50,450 nt of DNA, from NCBI GenBank assembly GCA_015063185.1, contig SUSY01000008.1:1-50450 (forward strand), read 5' to 3'. Position 1 is the stretch's first letter. Each line of letters opens with the position of its first letter. The position numbers were made by a program, and so were the translations under genes. This document shows, in pieces, positions 14,981 to 23,442 of this stretch. The stretch comes from Thermoplasmata archaeon. Lineage in GTDB: Archaea; Thermoplasmatota; Thermoplasmata; Methanomassiliicoccales; Methanomethylophilaceae. Below the pieces are notes generated by a model that made no database searches, was not told the origin of the DNA, and saw nothing but the letters and a program-made list of their open reading frames with translations.

Positions 14981-16075
14981 ATGCAGTCGGAAGTCTTCTT
15001 CACGGATCTGGAAACGGGTTACTCCGGTAGCCGTCTCGATAAGTTGGACAGCCTCATCAGGAAAGCAGGCCTTGATAAGATAGATATGGAAAGGAAGTTC
15101 GTTGCGATCAAGCTACACTTCGGAGAATTGGGAAATCTATCATTCCTCAGACACAACTATGCGAAGGTCATCGTGGACTATGTGAAGGAAAGAGGAGGGA
15201 TTCCTTTCCTCACGGATTGCAACACATTGTACGTCGGCAAGAGAAAGAATGCAGTTGAACATCTGGAGACCGCGCATCTGAACGGATTCTCACTCTATTC
15301 CGTCGGATGCCCGATCATCATCGCCGACGGACTGAAGGGCGATGATGATGTCGAGGTCCCTATCGACGGAGAACTTCTAAAAAACGCGAAGATCGGACGT
15401 TCGATCGTGGATGCTGACATCATCATAACACTCAACCACTTCAAATGTCACGAACTCGCAGGAATCGGCGGAGCGATCAAGAACCTGTCCATGGGATGTG
15501 CATCCCGCAGAGGAAAGATGGAACAACACTGCGAGAGCAAACCGTCAGTCAGACCCGACAAATGCAGAGGATGTAAGGCATGCATATCCGCATGCGGTTC
15601 CGATGCGATAGACTTCAACGATAAGAAAGCGAAGATCGATACGGACAGATGCACTGGATGCGGAATGTGCATATCCTCATGCAGGTTTGACGCCATCGGT
15701 TCGAAGAACGATGCGGCAGTACCAGTTCTATGTAAGAAGATGGCAGAATATGCATTGGCAGCGGTCAAGGACAAACCCAATTTCCACATCAACCTAGCGA
15801 TCGATATCACACCCTACTGCGACTGCCATGGCGGTAACGAAAGATATCTGGTACCGGATGTCGGATTCTTCGCATCCTTCGACCCCGTCGCCGTCGATGT
15901 GGCATCCGCCATCGCCGTGAACGAACAGCCCAGGATACACGGTACTATGGCCGATAAGGAATCCGAAAGGGACCTGTACGGTTGTGTCCACGATGTCACT
16001 GAATGGGACCAGCAGGTCACACATGGTGAGAGGATCGGTCTCGGTTCGATGTCGTACAGACTTACCAAGGTCTGA
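14981..16075 (+). CDS. DUF362 protein with two [4Fe-4S] ferredoxin motifs
   Basis: A 364-residue protein of the DUF362 group. The N-terminal part has FVAIKLHFGELGNLSFLRHN and LTDCNTLYVGKR. The middle carries the motif LNHFKCHELAGIGGAIKNL typical of the family. Two ferredoxin clusters follow, CRGCKACISAC and CTGCGMCISSC (about residues 193-236). The C-terminus returns to DUF362 sequence (SFDPVAVDVASA). The role is unknown; relatives are predicted redox or metal-cofactor enzymes. It is transcribed alone and followed by two strong hairpins. Confidence 0.88.
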   Translation: MQSEVFFTDLETGYSGSRLDKLDSLIRKAGLDKIDMERKFVAIKLHFGELGNLSFLRHNYAKVIVDYVKERGGIPFLTDCNTLYVGKRKNAVEHLETAHLNGFSLYSVGCPIIIADGLKGDDDVEVPIDGELLKNAKIGRSIVDADIIITLNHFKCHELAGIGGAIKNLSMGCASRRGKMEQHCESKPSVRPDKCRGCKACISACGSDAIDFNDKKAKIDTDRCTGCGMCISSCRFDAIGSKNDAAVPVLCKKMAEYALAAVKDKPNFHINLAIDITPYCDCHGGNERYLVPDVGFFASFDPVAVDVASAIAVNEQPRIHGTMADKESERDLYGCVHDVTEWDQQVTHGERIGLGSMSYRLTKV

Positions 16076-16078
16076 TAA

Positions 16079-16096
16079 GTGGGGCATTCGCCCCAC
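16079..16096 (+). terminator. Hairpin after the DUF362 gene
   Basis: A perfect seven-base-pair stem GTGGGGC/GCCCCAC with loop ATTC starts three bases after the DUF362 stop codon. It lies between convergent genes and could act in both directions. Confidence 0.6.
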
Positions 16097-16116
16097 ATGA
16101 TATTTTACAAGAATCT

Positions 16117-16136
16117 GGGCCCGTAGATACGGGCCC
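16117..16136. terminator. Second hairpin between convergent genes
   Basis: A perfect eight-base-pair stem GGGCCCGT/ACGGGCCC with loop AGAT, followed on the plus strand by GTTTGATGTTTG. It sits 13 bases from the stop codon of the minus-strand permease gene. With the hairpin at 16079-16096 it forms a tandem, probably bidirectional terminator. Confidence 0.6.
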
Positions 16137-16149
16137 GTTTGATGTTTGA

Positions 16150-17118
16150 TCAGAACTCGCGCCTGAGGAACAGGATGAATGCTGCTACCAGGGATACGGC
16201 CCCCCATGCGACCATGACGAGTGCATCCTTTGCCACATCGGGAACCTGAACGGACATCTCACCGAGCGCCTCACCCAATGCAGCGAAGTTCCATACACCC
16301 GGAGAAGAGAACGCCTCCAGGATGATTTCCGATGTTATTGTAGGAGTAGCGGTGACCAGCCCGTTCAACGCTGTAACAAAATCAGGAATGCTGACGAAGT
16401 TCTCCACGTTCAGAAGGGCGGCTGCGATACCCTGGATCTGCATATCGGTATACTCCCTGTATCCGGGGGAGCATGTGGCGATGGAACCACTTGCCTGATC
16501 GATCATCCAGGACACATCGAATCCAGCGATGCTAAGGACCATGGATGCAGCGGATATGACTATCATGATCGCAACGAAGGTCAGGATCGTTGCAGTGTTG
16601 GACTTCTTCATTACCGTACTGATCAACATCGCGATTCCGATACATCCGACAGCATATGCGACGGACAATCCGAACGACGCTGCCATTCCAGAATCGATGG
16701 AACCGAAGTGCAAGGCCATCATGACTATGGCGTAAAGATAGTACAGTGCGGTGAACGCGATCGTGACGATCAGACTAGCGGCGAGCTTTCCGAGGAATAT
16801 CGATGCCTTGCTGATCGGCCTTGTGAATACGATGAGAGCTGTCCTTTCCTCATATTCCGATACGATTGTGATGGATGCGAACAATGTGGCACCCATCAAT
16901 ACCACCAGAGGCGACATTGTGAGGTACATGGTAAGCATCTGACCCTCTGAGAAGTCCTTTCCAACGAGGAAGGGTGCGGATGTCAGGATGGCAAGGATGA
17001 TCACAAGGAGAACCAGGAAGAGGAGCATCCTCTTTCCGCTGAAGTACTTCTTGATCTCGTTCTTCATAACGACGTATGCCTGTCTGAACGTCTCGTAAAT
17101 CGGGGATCTGTCTGCCAT
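16150..17118 (-). CDS. ABC-2 type transporter permease
   Basis: A 322-residue membrane subunit of an ABC-2 exporter. A cytoplasmic N-terminus (YVVMKNEIKKYFSGKRM) leads to a first membrane helix. There are about five more segments, with a long extracytoplasmic loop between the last two (residues ~205-290). The ERTALIVFTRPISKASIFLGKL stretch is the usual elbow-helix region. It follows the ATPase gene by 4 bases. Such pairs export drugs, peptides or lipids; the substrate is unknown. Confidence 0.9.
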   Translation of the reverse strand: MADRSPIYETFRQAYVVMKNEIKKYFSGKRMLLFLVLLVIILAILTSAPFLVGKDFSEGQMLTMYLTMSPLVVLMGATLFASITIVSEYEERTALIVFTRPISKASIFLGKLAASLIVTIAFTALYYLYAIVMMALHFGSIDSGMAASFGLSVAYAVGCIGIAMLISTVMKKSNTATILTFVAIMIVISAASMVLSIAGFDVSWMIDQASGSIATCSPGYREYTDMQIQGIAAALLNVENFVSIPDFVTALNGLVTATPTITSEIILEAFSSPGVWNFAALGEALGEMSVQVPDVAKDALVMVAWGAVSLVAAFILFLRREF

Positions 17119-17122
17119 AGTA

Positions 17123-18079
17123 TCACCTCGTCTCCTTGATCAAATCGAGATACACCGTTTCGAGGGAGTTCTCGATCTCGGACAGACTGAATATCCTGAG
17201 TCCAAGCGAATGGATGTCGTTGAACAACTTCTCCTGCTCATAGGCACCACCCTTGATCTTGACGATACATTCGTTACCGCCATTACGGGTGGCCTCGACC
17301 ACATTGTCGAGGGTCATGATCCTCTCGAGCACTTCGGGAGTGGGTTCCTGTAGCAGTTTGACATTGATTCCACGATAATCGGCGATGGCCTTCACCATGT
17401 CGATGGTGTCATGGACGAGTAGCTTTCCGTGATTGATCATCGCGACACGATCGCAGAGGTCGCTGACCTCATGGAGTATGTGCGACGACATCATGATCGT
17501 CAGATCGTTGGTATCCCTTCTGAGATTCTTCAGGATCTCTCTCATCTCGGCCATTCCCCTAGGATCGAGACCGGACGTGGGCTCATCGAGAATGATGACC
17601 TTGGGATCGTTGAGCAATGCCTGACCCAATGCTATCCTCTGACGCATTCCCTTGGAGAATGTTCCCAATTTCTTATCGCCCCATTCGACCATCTTGACCT
17701 TCTCGAGAATCGCCTCCGTCTGAGCGGAGATCGCTTCCTTATCCATTCCGATGATCTCCCCGACATACCTCATGGTCTGCCTGGGGGTCAGATATGGATA
17801 GAATTCGGGAGTCTCGACGACCGTTCCGACATTCTCCAATGCTGCACGGGGATTGGACACTACATCGATACCGTTGAGGAAGGCCTGACCGGATGTTGCA
17901 TGAATCAGATTGGTCAGAATCTTCAGAGTAGTACTCTTTCCCGCACCGTTAGGTCCGAGGAATCCTGTAAAGCTATTCTTCTTGATGGATAGATCCAAGT
18001 TGTCCACGGCCACGAAGGAACCAAATTCCCTACGTAAGCCTACAATCTCTATGGGGCTGTCTGACATCACATGGTTCAT
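17123..18079 (-). CDS. ABC-2 type transporter ATPase
   Basis: A 318-residue ATPase of the DRA/CcmA group. Walker A is GPNGAGKST, the signature FSKGMRQRIALGQAL, Walker B VIILDEPTSGLDP, and the switch His is in SSHILHEVSDL. A C-terminal ~80-residue domain typical of exporter ATPases follows. ATG 18079 or the second ATG at 18067 may be used. The promoter region contains a perfect 26-base palindrome (18085-18110) that overlaps the TATA box, so the pair is probably controlled by a dimeric regulator not encoded next to it. Confidence 0.93.
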   Translation of the reverse strand: MNHVMSDSPIEIVGLRREFGSFVAVDNLDLSIKKNSFTGFLGPNGAGKSTTLKILTNLIHATSGQAFLNGIDVVSNPRAALENVGTVVETPEFYPYLTPRQTMRYVGEIIGMDKEAISAQTEAILEKVKMVEWGDKKLGTFSKGMRQRIALGQALLNDPKVIILDEPTSGLDPRGMAEMREILKNLRRDTNDLTIMMSSHILHEVSDLCDRVAMINHGKLLVHDTIDMVKAIADYRGINVKLLQEPTPEVLERIMTLDNVVEATRNGGNECIVKIKGGAYEQEKLFNDIHSLGLRIFSLSEIENSLETVYLDLIKETR

Positions 18080-18084
18080 TAGTG

Positions 18085-18110
18085 CTCAATATATAAACAT
18101 ATATATTGAG
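18085..18110. promoter_or_regulatory. Perfect 11-base inverted repeat over the efflux promoter
   Basis: CTCAATATATA, four bases (AACA), then TATATATTGAG: both arms match exactly. It ends five bases upstream of the ATPase ATG at 18079 and contains the only TATA-like sequence there (TTTATATATT on the minus strand). Binding of a dimeric repressor would mask the TATA box. The position is typical of self-contained drug-efflux regulation. Confidence 0.65.
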
Positions 18111-18433
18111 GCCAAAAAAGGTAGGAGTTTGCCCATTAGAAGGTTAGATACCTTCAGAACGTGAACGATGGATCGATGTCTGATGATACCGCCATGACCT
18201 CTGCATGGCAATCCGCACTTATTGATGGGTGGACATCCGTAGGACACGTATGTGCATCCATTCATATGCGCTCATTGATGTGGATGCCATCTACATTCTA
18301 TGCATAGGCCTTTCTATCGGAGACATCACACCTCTCAATTTCAGGGATTCCACCAATGGACAAGACTGCCCATCGACTAACATCGTACTGTTAGCTGGCC
18401 ATTCATATACTCTCATAACGACACATTGTTACC
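18111..18433. other. Divergent intergenic region, no gene seen
   Basis: 323 bases between the ABC efflux promoter and the pilin-like operon. I see no convincing reading frame or RNA. Near its right end CATTCATATACTC (about 18401-18413) is a TATA-like element 22-30 bases upstream of the first pilin-like ATG (18434). Two CCATTCATATNC stretches (around 18259-18270 and 18399-18410) repeat, but their meaning is unclear. Confidence 0.4.
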
Positions 18434-19081
18434 ATGAAGCCAAGAAGAGCATTCATGAATAGAGGCAAACTGAGGAAGAACAAGAAGGGTGGAATCGAAG
18501 GACTCCCTCTACAATTGCTGATAATTATCGTTGTCGCCAGCCTTGGACTGACGACGATGGTCGGTTGGATGAACAACATCGAGGAACCCACCACCATAGA
18601 CAGAGTGGCAGTCGAAGCCGACCAGATCAACACGGACAAGTACTCCAACTGTTTCGAACTCATTTTCGAAGTATACGACAACAAAGGAAACCCCGTCGAA
18701 GGAGCTGACATCGTGATCACCGGACTCGGAGCGACCACGACCGCACCCATCGTGACCAACGGTATCATCGAGGACCTCCTCGGAATGCTCGGATTCGACA
18801 CCGAGGAAGAGGAGGAGACACCCGTCGTCCCCGAACAGCCAGTCATCGTACCGGAACCCGAGGATATCGAAGACCCAGAGCACGGACTCCAGGAGATTGT
18901 GTACATCAACAGCATCACCGGTTCCAACATGAACAACATCCCTGTGGTCACCACCGATGAGAACGGAAGGGCAACCATCGTGGTCTACTTCACCGGACTC
19001 AACGGAACAGGACACTTCGACTTCGAGGTCAGCAAGACCGGACTCGGAACCTACAAGGACCAGAAGCTGGTGCACAGATGA
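18434..19081 (+). CDS. Pilin-like secreted protein 1
   Basis: A 215-residue protein with a basic N-terminus and the sequence KKGGIEGLPLQLLIIIVVAS before a single hydrophobic helix (residues ~20-42). This resembles archaeal type IV pilin precursors, cleaved after Gly before the helix. The extracellular part has an Ig-like segment (CFELIFEVYDNKGNPVEGAD ... TTDENGRATIVVYFTG) interrupted by an acidic Glu/Pro-rich linker (about 117-152). Codons are strongly C-ending, suggesting high expression. It overlaps the next gene by four bases. No pilus ATPase or prepilin peptidase is in the window, so assembly into a filament is inference. Confidence 0.6.
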   Translation: MKPRRAFMNRGKLRKNKKGGIEGLPLQLLIIIVVASLGLTTMVGWMNNIEEPTTIDRVAVEADQINTDKYSNCFELIFEVYDNKGNPVEGADIVITGLGATTTAPIVTNGIIEDLLGMLGFDTEEEEETPVVPEQPVIVPEPEDIEDPEHGLQEIVYINSITGSNMNNIPVVTTDENGRATIVVYFTGLNGTGHFDFEVSKTGLGTYKDQKLVHR

Positions 19082-19497
19082 AGATGGATAGGAGAGGCAT
19101 CACCGCCCTCCCCATCAAACTCCTTATCATAACTACAATTGTGGCACTTTCTCTCCCGATGATTATGGACGCCGTCGATACGAACGACGACATGATAAAC
19201 ACCGAACACATGGAATCGGAATCCAGAAAGATAGTGAACGCGGCCACGGCCACCTACTATTCCATGAATGGTGCAACGAAGATCATCGAGATAAGTGTGC
19301 CAGAGGATTGTACCATGATCCTAGGAGGATATGGGGACGATGCATACGGAATTCACATGTACTGCGGAACTGAACTGATGTCACAGCAATGGTTCGAGAA
19401 ACCGATCCTGTCATTCACGAACATATCCGTGATATCGGATGACTGCGTACTATCGATAACGACCGTGGACAAGAGGATCGAGGTGACCGCCTTATGA
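19078..19497 (+). CDS. Pilin-like secreted protein 2
   Basis: A 139-residue protein whose N-terminus, RRGITALPIKLLIITTIVAL, shares the pattern GIxxLPxxLLII with the previous gene, then one membrane helix and a small extracellular domain. Two cysteines (in EDCTMILGG and MYCGTEL) and a third near SDDCVLSI may form disulfides. It is linked by ATGA overlaps to both neighbours. Minor pilin or surface subunit is the best guess; there is no close family I recognise. Confidence 0.55.
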   Translation: MKMDRRGITALPIKLLIITTIVALSLPMIMDAVDTNDDMINTEHMESESRKIVNAATATYYSMNGATKIIEISVPEDCTMILGGYGDDAYGIHMYCGTELMSQQWFEKPILSFTNISVISDDCVLSITTVDKRIEVTAL

Positions 19498-19883
19498 TGG
19501 AGTTCATGCTGGCGAGGGTGTCATCATGCGTCTGTGCGGCCATCATCATCGGGCTGATGTTCGTTCCGGTAACGGACAATCTTATGGACAGGGCGGATGA
19601 GGACACATATGACAACTGTGAGGCCATCGGAAAGGCACTGGATGGATTCGTTTACAGTGAGGCCACGGAGGCGATACTGTTCATGAACACGTATCTTCCC
19701 GGAGAGGATTGTTCCATATCGTTCGATGGATCCCACCTCACATTGACGGACAAGGATGAGGAACACATCTACCAGATGCGTACGGACACCACTCCGGATA
19801 AGGAGTCCTACACATACAGGGATGCCATAAGGTTGACCAAGAGGGATGGGACGTTGAACATCGAACTGGTGGAGTTCGAATGA
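19494..19883 (+). CDS. Membrane-anchored secreted protein 3 of the pilin-like operon
   Basis: A 129-residue protein with one N-terminal membrane segment (ARVSSCVCAAIIIGLMFVPV) and an extracellular domain rich in acidic residues. The GIxxLP motif of the two preceding proteins is missing, although the arrangement (short N-terminus, helix, then a polar domain containing DNCEAIGKALDGFVYSEA) is similar. Two ATGs (19494, 19497) overlap the previous stop. It is the last gene of the three-gene operon and faces the sufS gene with no gap between stops. Function unknown. Confidence 0.5.
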   Translation: MMEFMLARVSSCVCAAIIIGLMFVPVTDNLMDRADEDTYDNCEAIGKALDGFVYSEATEAILFMNTYLPGEDCSISFDGSHLTLTDKDEEHIYQMRTDTTPDKESYTYRDAIRLTKRDGTLNIELVEFE

Positions 19884-21086
19884 TCATGCGAACGTATCCG
19901 CGATCTTCACCAGAAGTTCAACGAACCTATCCGCATCATTCTCGTCATTGTACAGATAAACCGAAGCCCTGGCACATCCATCGATCTCCCTGGAGACGAA
20001 GTATGGGTGTGCACAGTGCATTCCAGACCTTATCATCACACCACCCATGTTGTCCAACATCATGGCTATGTCATGGGAACTCAGACCTGCTATGTTGAAC
20101 GAGAACACGCCACCTCTGAGCCTGGGATCGTCAGGACCGACGATGGAAAGACCCTTGACATCCTCGACCGCTTTCTGAATCCTGGTCTGAAGCATGGTCT
20201 CATGCCTTCCGATCTCGTCCATACCTACCTTCTGAAGATACTCCAATGCGGGTTTCACTCCGATTATCCCAGAATAGTTCGAAAGACCTGCCTCGAACTT
20301 CTCCGGAGGAGGTGATACCTTGATCGAATCGTATGTGGTCAACCCCACTATGCCTCCACCACCCATCATCGGTTTCAGTTTCTTGAGGAGATCCATCTTA
20401 CCGAACATCATACCGACACCTGTCGGAGCCAACATCTTATGGAGACTGGCACAATAGAAATCAACATCGATGTCCTTCAGATCCACCTTCTTGTGCGGTG
20501 CGGCCTGTGCACCATCCGCAAGTACAGGTACGCCTTTGTCGTGGGCGATCTCCACCACTTCCTTCAGAGGAACGGAGCATCCGGTAACGTTACTTACATG
20601 ACCCAGTGATACCAGTTTCACATCATTGGTCAATGATCTCTTGAACTCTTCGATATCGAATACACCCTCACGGGACGTCCTGCAATAACGTCTTTTGATG
20701 CCTATGTCCTCCGCCATCTGGATCCATTGTACGTGATTGGAGTTGTGCTCCACATCCGTAGTGAGGACCGCATCCCCTTTACGAAGTCCGAATCCGTGTG
20801 CGATGATGTTCATCCCTTCGGTACAATTCTTGGTGAATGCGAAGCATTGTGGGTCATCATAGTTGAAAAACTCTGCCAACTTCTCCCTGGATTCATCGAT
20901 ACCTATGGACACGGATGTGGCCATGGAATGGACACTTCTGCCTCCGCATGCGGGGAACTCGTTGTAATATCTCATCACGGCATCGATGACACAGTCCGGT
21001 TTGAGGGACTGACATGCACTGTCCATGTAGACTGAGTTCGAATTCCTGATGGTTGGGAAATCCCTACGGATGGATTGAACGTCCAT
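19884..21086 (-). CDS. sufS: Cysteine desulfurase, SufS/CsdA type
   Basis: A 400-residue class V aminotransferase that would take sulfur from cysteine for Fe-S clusters or other thiocofactors. The PLP lysine is in SLHKMLAPTGVG, the substrate/PLP Asp is in VLADGAQAAPHKK, and the persulfide Cys is in MIRSGMHCAHPYF near the C-terminus, the group II (SufS) arrangement. HGFGLRKGDAVLTTDVEHNS is typical too. No SufBCD genes are adjacent. The gene is divergent from pyrD and abuts the pilin-like operon tail to tail. Confidence 0.92.
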   Translation of the reverse strand: MDVQSIRRDFPTIRNSNSVYMDSACQSLKPDCVIDAVMRYYNEFPACGGRSVHSMATSVSIGIDESREKLAEFFNYDDPQCFAFTKNCTEGMNIIAHGFGLRKGDAVLTTDVEHNSNHVQWIQMAEDIGIKRRYCRTSREGVFDIEEFKRSLTNDVKLVSLGHVSNVTGCSVPLKEVVEIAHDKGVPVLADGAQAAPHKKVDLKDIDVDFYCASLHKMLAPTGVGMMFGKMDLLKKLKPMMGGGGIVGLTTYDSIKVSPPPEKFEAGLSNYSGIIGVKPALEYLQKVGMDEIGRHETMLQTRIQKAVEDVKGLSIVGPDDPRLRGGVFSFNIAGLSSHDIAMMLDNMGGVMIRSGMHCAHPYFVSREIDGCARASVYLYNDENDADRFVELLVKIADTFA

Positions 21087-21159
21087 ACCGTACCGTACCC
21101 CGTCCTTCCCTATATACTCGCGTGCGCACGGTTAAATGGGTTATAGAAGATACAGTCCC

Positions 21160-22065
21160 ATGAGCGGCCTCAAGGTCACAGTCGGAAAGATCGGTTTTGA
21201 CAGACCCGGTATCGTAGCATCGGGGATCATGGATGAGACAGGAGACACCATGGTAAGGATGCTCAGGTCCGGAGCAGGGGCCGTCGTGTCCAAATCCGTG
21301 GGTTCTGTCCCGAATCCCGGACACAGGAACCCGAATTTCACGGAAGTCCCCTGCGGATGCATCAATGCAATGGGACTCCCCAACCCGGGGATAGATGCGT
21401 TCGCCGAGGAAATGGATATCGCCGTCAAGGAAGGTCCGATCATAGGATCGGTCTATGGCTCGTCTCCTGGAGAGTTCGCCGAACTCGCAGGGAAGATGGA
21501 GGACTACGGTGCGTGTGCAGTTGAGCTAAATCTCTCGTGCCCCCATGCCAAAGGTTATGGTATGGAGGTCGGCACGGACCCTAAGATGGTGGGCACCATA
21601 GTCAAGGCAGTCAAGGATGCGGTAAATGTTCCAGTATGGACCAAACTGACTCCCAACACCCATATCCTCCAGGACATAGGAAGGGCCGTCGAGGATGCGG
21701 GAGGAGATGCGATTGTCGCCATAAACACATTGAAAGCCATGGTGATCGTCCCAGAATTCGGAAAACCATTGCTAAGCAACAAGGTATGTGGACTATCGGG
21801 CAAGTGTATCAAACCCATCGGAGTCAGAGCGGTCTGGGACCTTTACAACGCGGTATCTATTCCGATCGTCGGCGTCGGTGGGATCTACGACCACAGGGAT
21901 GCATTGGAATACATCATGGCAGGAGCATCCGCATTCCAACTCGGTTCCGCGGTATTGACCGAAGGTATCGATGTATTTGCCAGGATCAACGAAGGATTGG
22001 AGACCTTCATGAAGGAATATGGATACAAAAGCATCGAGGAGATGAGAGGTGTGGCACATGAGTGA
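21160..22065 (+). CDS. pyrD: Dihydroorotate dehydrogenase, class 1B catalytic subunit
   Basis: PyrD oxidises dihydroorotate to orotate in pyrimidine synthesis. The TIM barrel begins KVTVGKIGFDRPGIVASGI, the active-site base Cys is in ELNLSCPHAKGYG, and the FMN-phosphate site is in VGVGGIYDHRDALEYIMAGA. The catalytic Cys and the following pyrK gene identify the 1B type. A TATA box (TATATA, 21111-21116) would place transcription start near 21138, so ATG 21160 (MSGLKV) with a short leader is preferred; ATG 21136 is an alternative adding 8 residues. It overlaps pyrK by 8 bases. Confidence 0.93.
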   Translation: MSGLKVTVGKIGFDRPGIVASGIMDETGDTMVRMLRSGAGAVVSKSVGSVPNPGHRNPNFTEVPCGCINAMGLPNPGIDAFAEEMDIAVKEGPIIGSVYGSSPGEFAELAGKMEDYGACAVELNLSCPHAKGYGMEVGTDPKMVGTIVKAVKDAVNVPVWTKLTPNTHILQDIGRAVEDAGGDAIVAINTLKAMVIVPEFGKPLLSNKVCGLSGKCIKPIGVRAVWDLYNAVSIPIVGVGGIYDHRDALEYIMAGASAFQLGSAVLTEGIDVFARINEGLETFMKEYGYKSIEEMRGVAHE

Positions 22066-22825
22066 GGCCATAGTCACGATAAAGAGCATCGAACAGACCA
22101 ACAGATACAGCAAAACGATCAGGTTCGACTGGGACGCTGAGGCGAGACCGGGACAGTTCATAATGGTCTGGTGTCCAGGAATGGAAGAGATACCGCTCTC
22201 ACTGTCATCCGTAGATGATGAGAAATCCATCACATTCAAGATTATCGGTCCGGACACGGAAGCGCTTGGATCCAAATCCATCGGTGACAAGCTCAGAGTG
22301 AGAGGCCCGTACGGTAACGGATATGACCTCTCTGCGAAGAGAATCCTCGTTGTTGGAGGGGGCATCGGTATCGCTCCGATAACTCCTGTACTCAAGTGCA
22401 AGGACGTGGATGCAGTCTTCGCCGCAAGAGATGGAGACGAGGTCGGATACGCCGACCCCATCGGCAAGGAGTACTGTGCCAACCACTGGATCTGTACGGA
22501 TGATGGGAGCATGGGCGAACACTGCAACGCGGTCGAGATGGTCAAGAAGGTCCTTGCCGATCACGAGTACGATGAAATCATCGCATGCGGTCCAGAGGTC
22601 ATGTTGTTCTTCCTCAAGAAATACCTCGATGAAATCGGTATGAGATACCAGTTCTCCTTGGAAAGGTACATGAAATGTGGCGCAGGAGTCTGTGGAGCAT
22701 GCATGTGCGACGACCAGAGGGTATGCAAGGACGGGCCAGTGTTCACTGGCGAACAGATCAGCAAGATGAAGGATTTCGGGAACGGACGCAGAGATGCGGC
22801 CGGAACCTACAAGAGCTTCAGATGA
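22058..22825 (+). CDS. pyrK: Dihydroorotate dehydrogenase electron transfer subunit PyrK
   Basis: PyrK passes electrons from PyrD to NAD+. The 255-residue product has the FAD-binding RPGQFIMVW and the following PLSLSS, the NAD-binding VVGGGIGIAPI, and the C-terminal [2Fe-2S] ligands in MKCGAGVCGACMC and the later VCKDGP. GAGGTG before ATG 22058 supports that start. It is translationally coupled on both sides: it overlaps pyrD, and its stop overlaps the next ATG. Confidence 0.94.
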   Translation: MSEAIVTIKSIEQTNRYSKTIRFDWDAEARPGQFIMVWCPGMEEIPLSLSSVDDEKSITFKIIGPDTEALGSKSIGDKLRVRGPYGNGYDLSAKRILVVGGGIGIAPITPVLKCKDVDAVFAARDGDEVGYADPIGKEYCANHWICTDDGSMGEHCNAVEMVKKVLADHEYDEIIACGPEVMLFFLKKYLDEIGMRYQFSLERYMKCGAGVCGACMCDDQRVCKDGPVFTGEQISKMKDFGNGRRDAAGTYKSFR

Positions 22826-23235
22826 GCCCACAGGCAGGTCACATCGAGGTCGCCCACGGCAGTATGAGGATTAGTGTCCCGAGGGACCTATTCTCAGGAA
22901 GTGAGGCCACCATCATCCCCGAAAAGGCGGAATCCTTCTCCGACCTGATCAGAGGAAGGTATCCCTGGATCTCTGCTAATTCGGTGGAGGTGCTTCTGAA
23001 GAATGCCCGCAAGGTCATGTTGTCCACACTCGAGGAGGAGAGCCATGGCATGAGCGTCGCAAGGGACCTCGAGTCCAAAGGTGACCTCAAAGGTGCCATC
23101 GGACAGATGAACAGGTGGGCCGAGAGGGAACCCAACAACGTCGAAATCTGGTACTACCTTGGGCAATTGTACTTCAAAGCAGGGATGCAGGATGAGGGAC
23201 ATAAGGCCATGAACCGTGGACGTTCGCTCATTTGA
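22822..23235 (+). CDS. Small TPR-like protein
   Basis: A 137-residue protein whose ATG overlaps the pyrK stop (ATGA). The first half is unrecognised (IEVAHGSMRISVPRDLFSG). The second half forms one to two TPR-like helix pairs: LESKGDLKGAIGQMNRWAER and VEIWYYLGQLYFKAGMQDEG. Possibly a protein-interaction adaptor; the link to pyrimidine synthesis is only positional. Confidence 0.75.
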   Translation: MSPQAGHIEVAHGSMRISVPRDLFSGSEATIIPEKAESFSDLIRGRYPWISANSVEVLLKNARKVMLSTLEEESHGMSVARDLESKGDLKGAIGQMNRWAEREPNNVEIWYYLGQLYFKAGMQDEGHKAMNRGRSLI

Positions 23236-23302
23236 AACCCTGCTCTGCCTGATCCAGCCACGAATCCTTAAATAGGATTGATAGATACGGATATTTGCAC
23301 AC

Positions 23303-23374
23303 GTGGGAGTAGCACAGAGGCTATGCACGGGACTGCAGATCCTGAGATCGGGGGTTCGAATCCCTCCTCCCACC
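23303..23374 (+). tRNA. tRNA-Cys (anticodon GCA)
   Basis: A 72-base tRNA with acceptor GTGGGAG/CTCCCAC, anticodon loop CTGCAGA (GCA), T loop TTCGAAT and discriminator C, followed by an encoded CCA at 23375-23377. A TATA-like CCTTAAATAGG lies at about 23265-23275. Confidence 0.94.
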
Positions 23375-23442
23375 CCATACGTTTTTTCAATATCTTCTGA
23401 AACTAGGGGACTCCCTTTATTTTGCACAAGGAGGAAAGAGAA

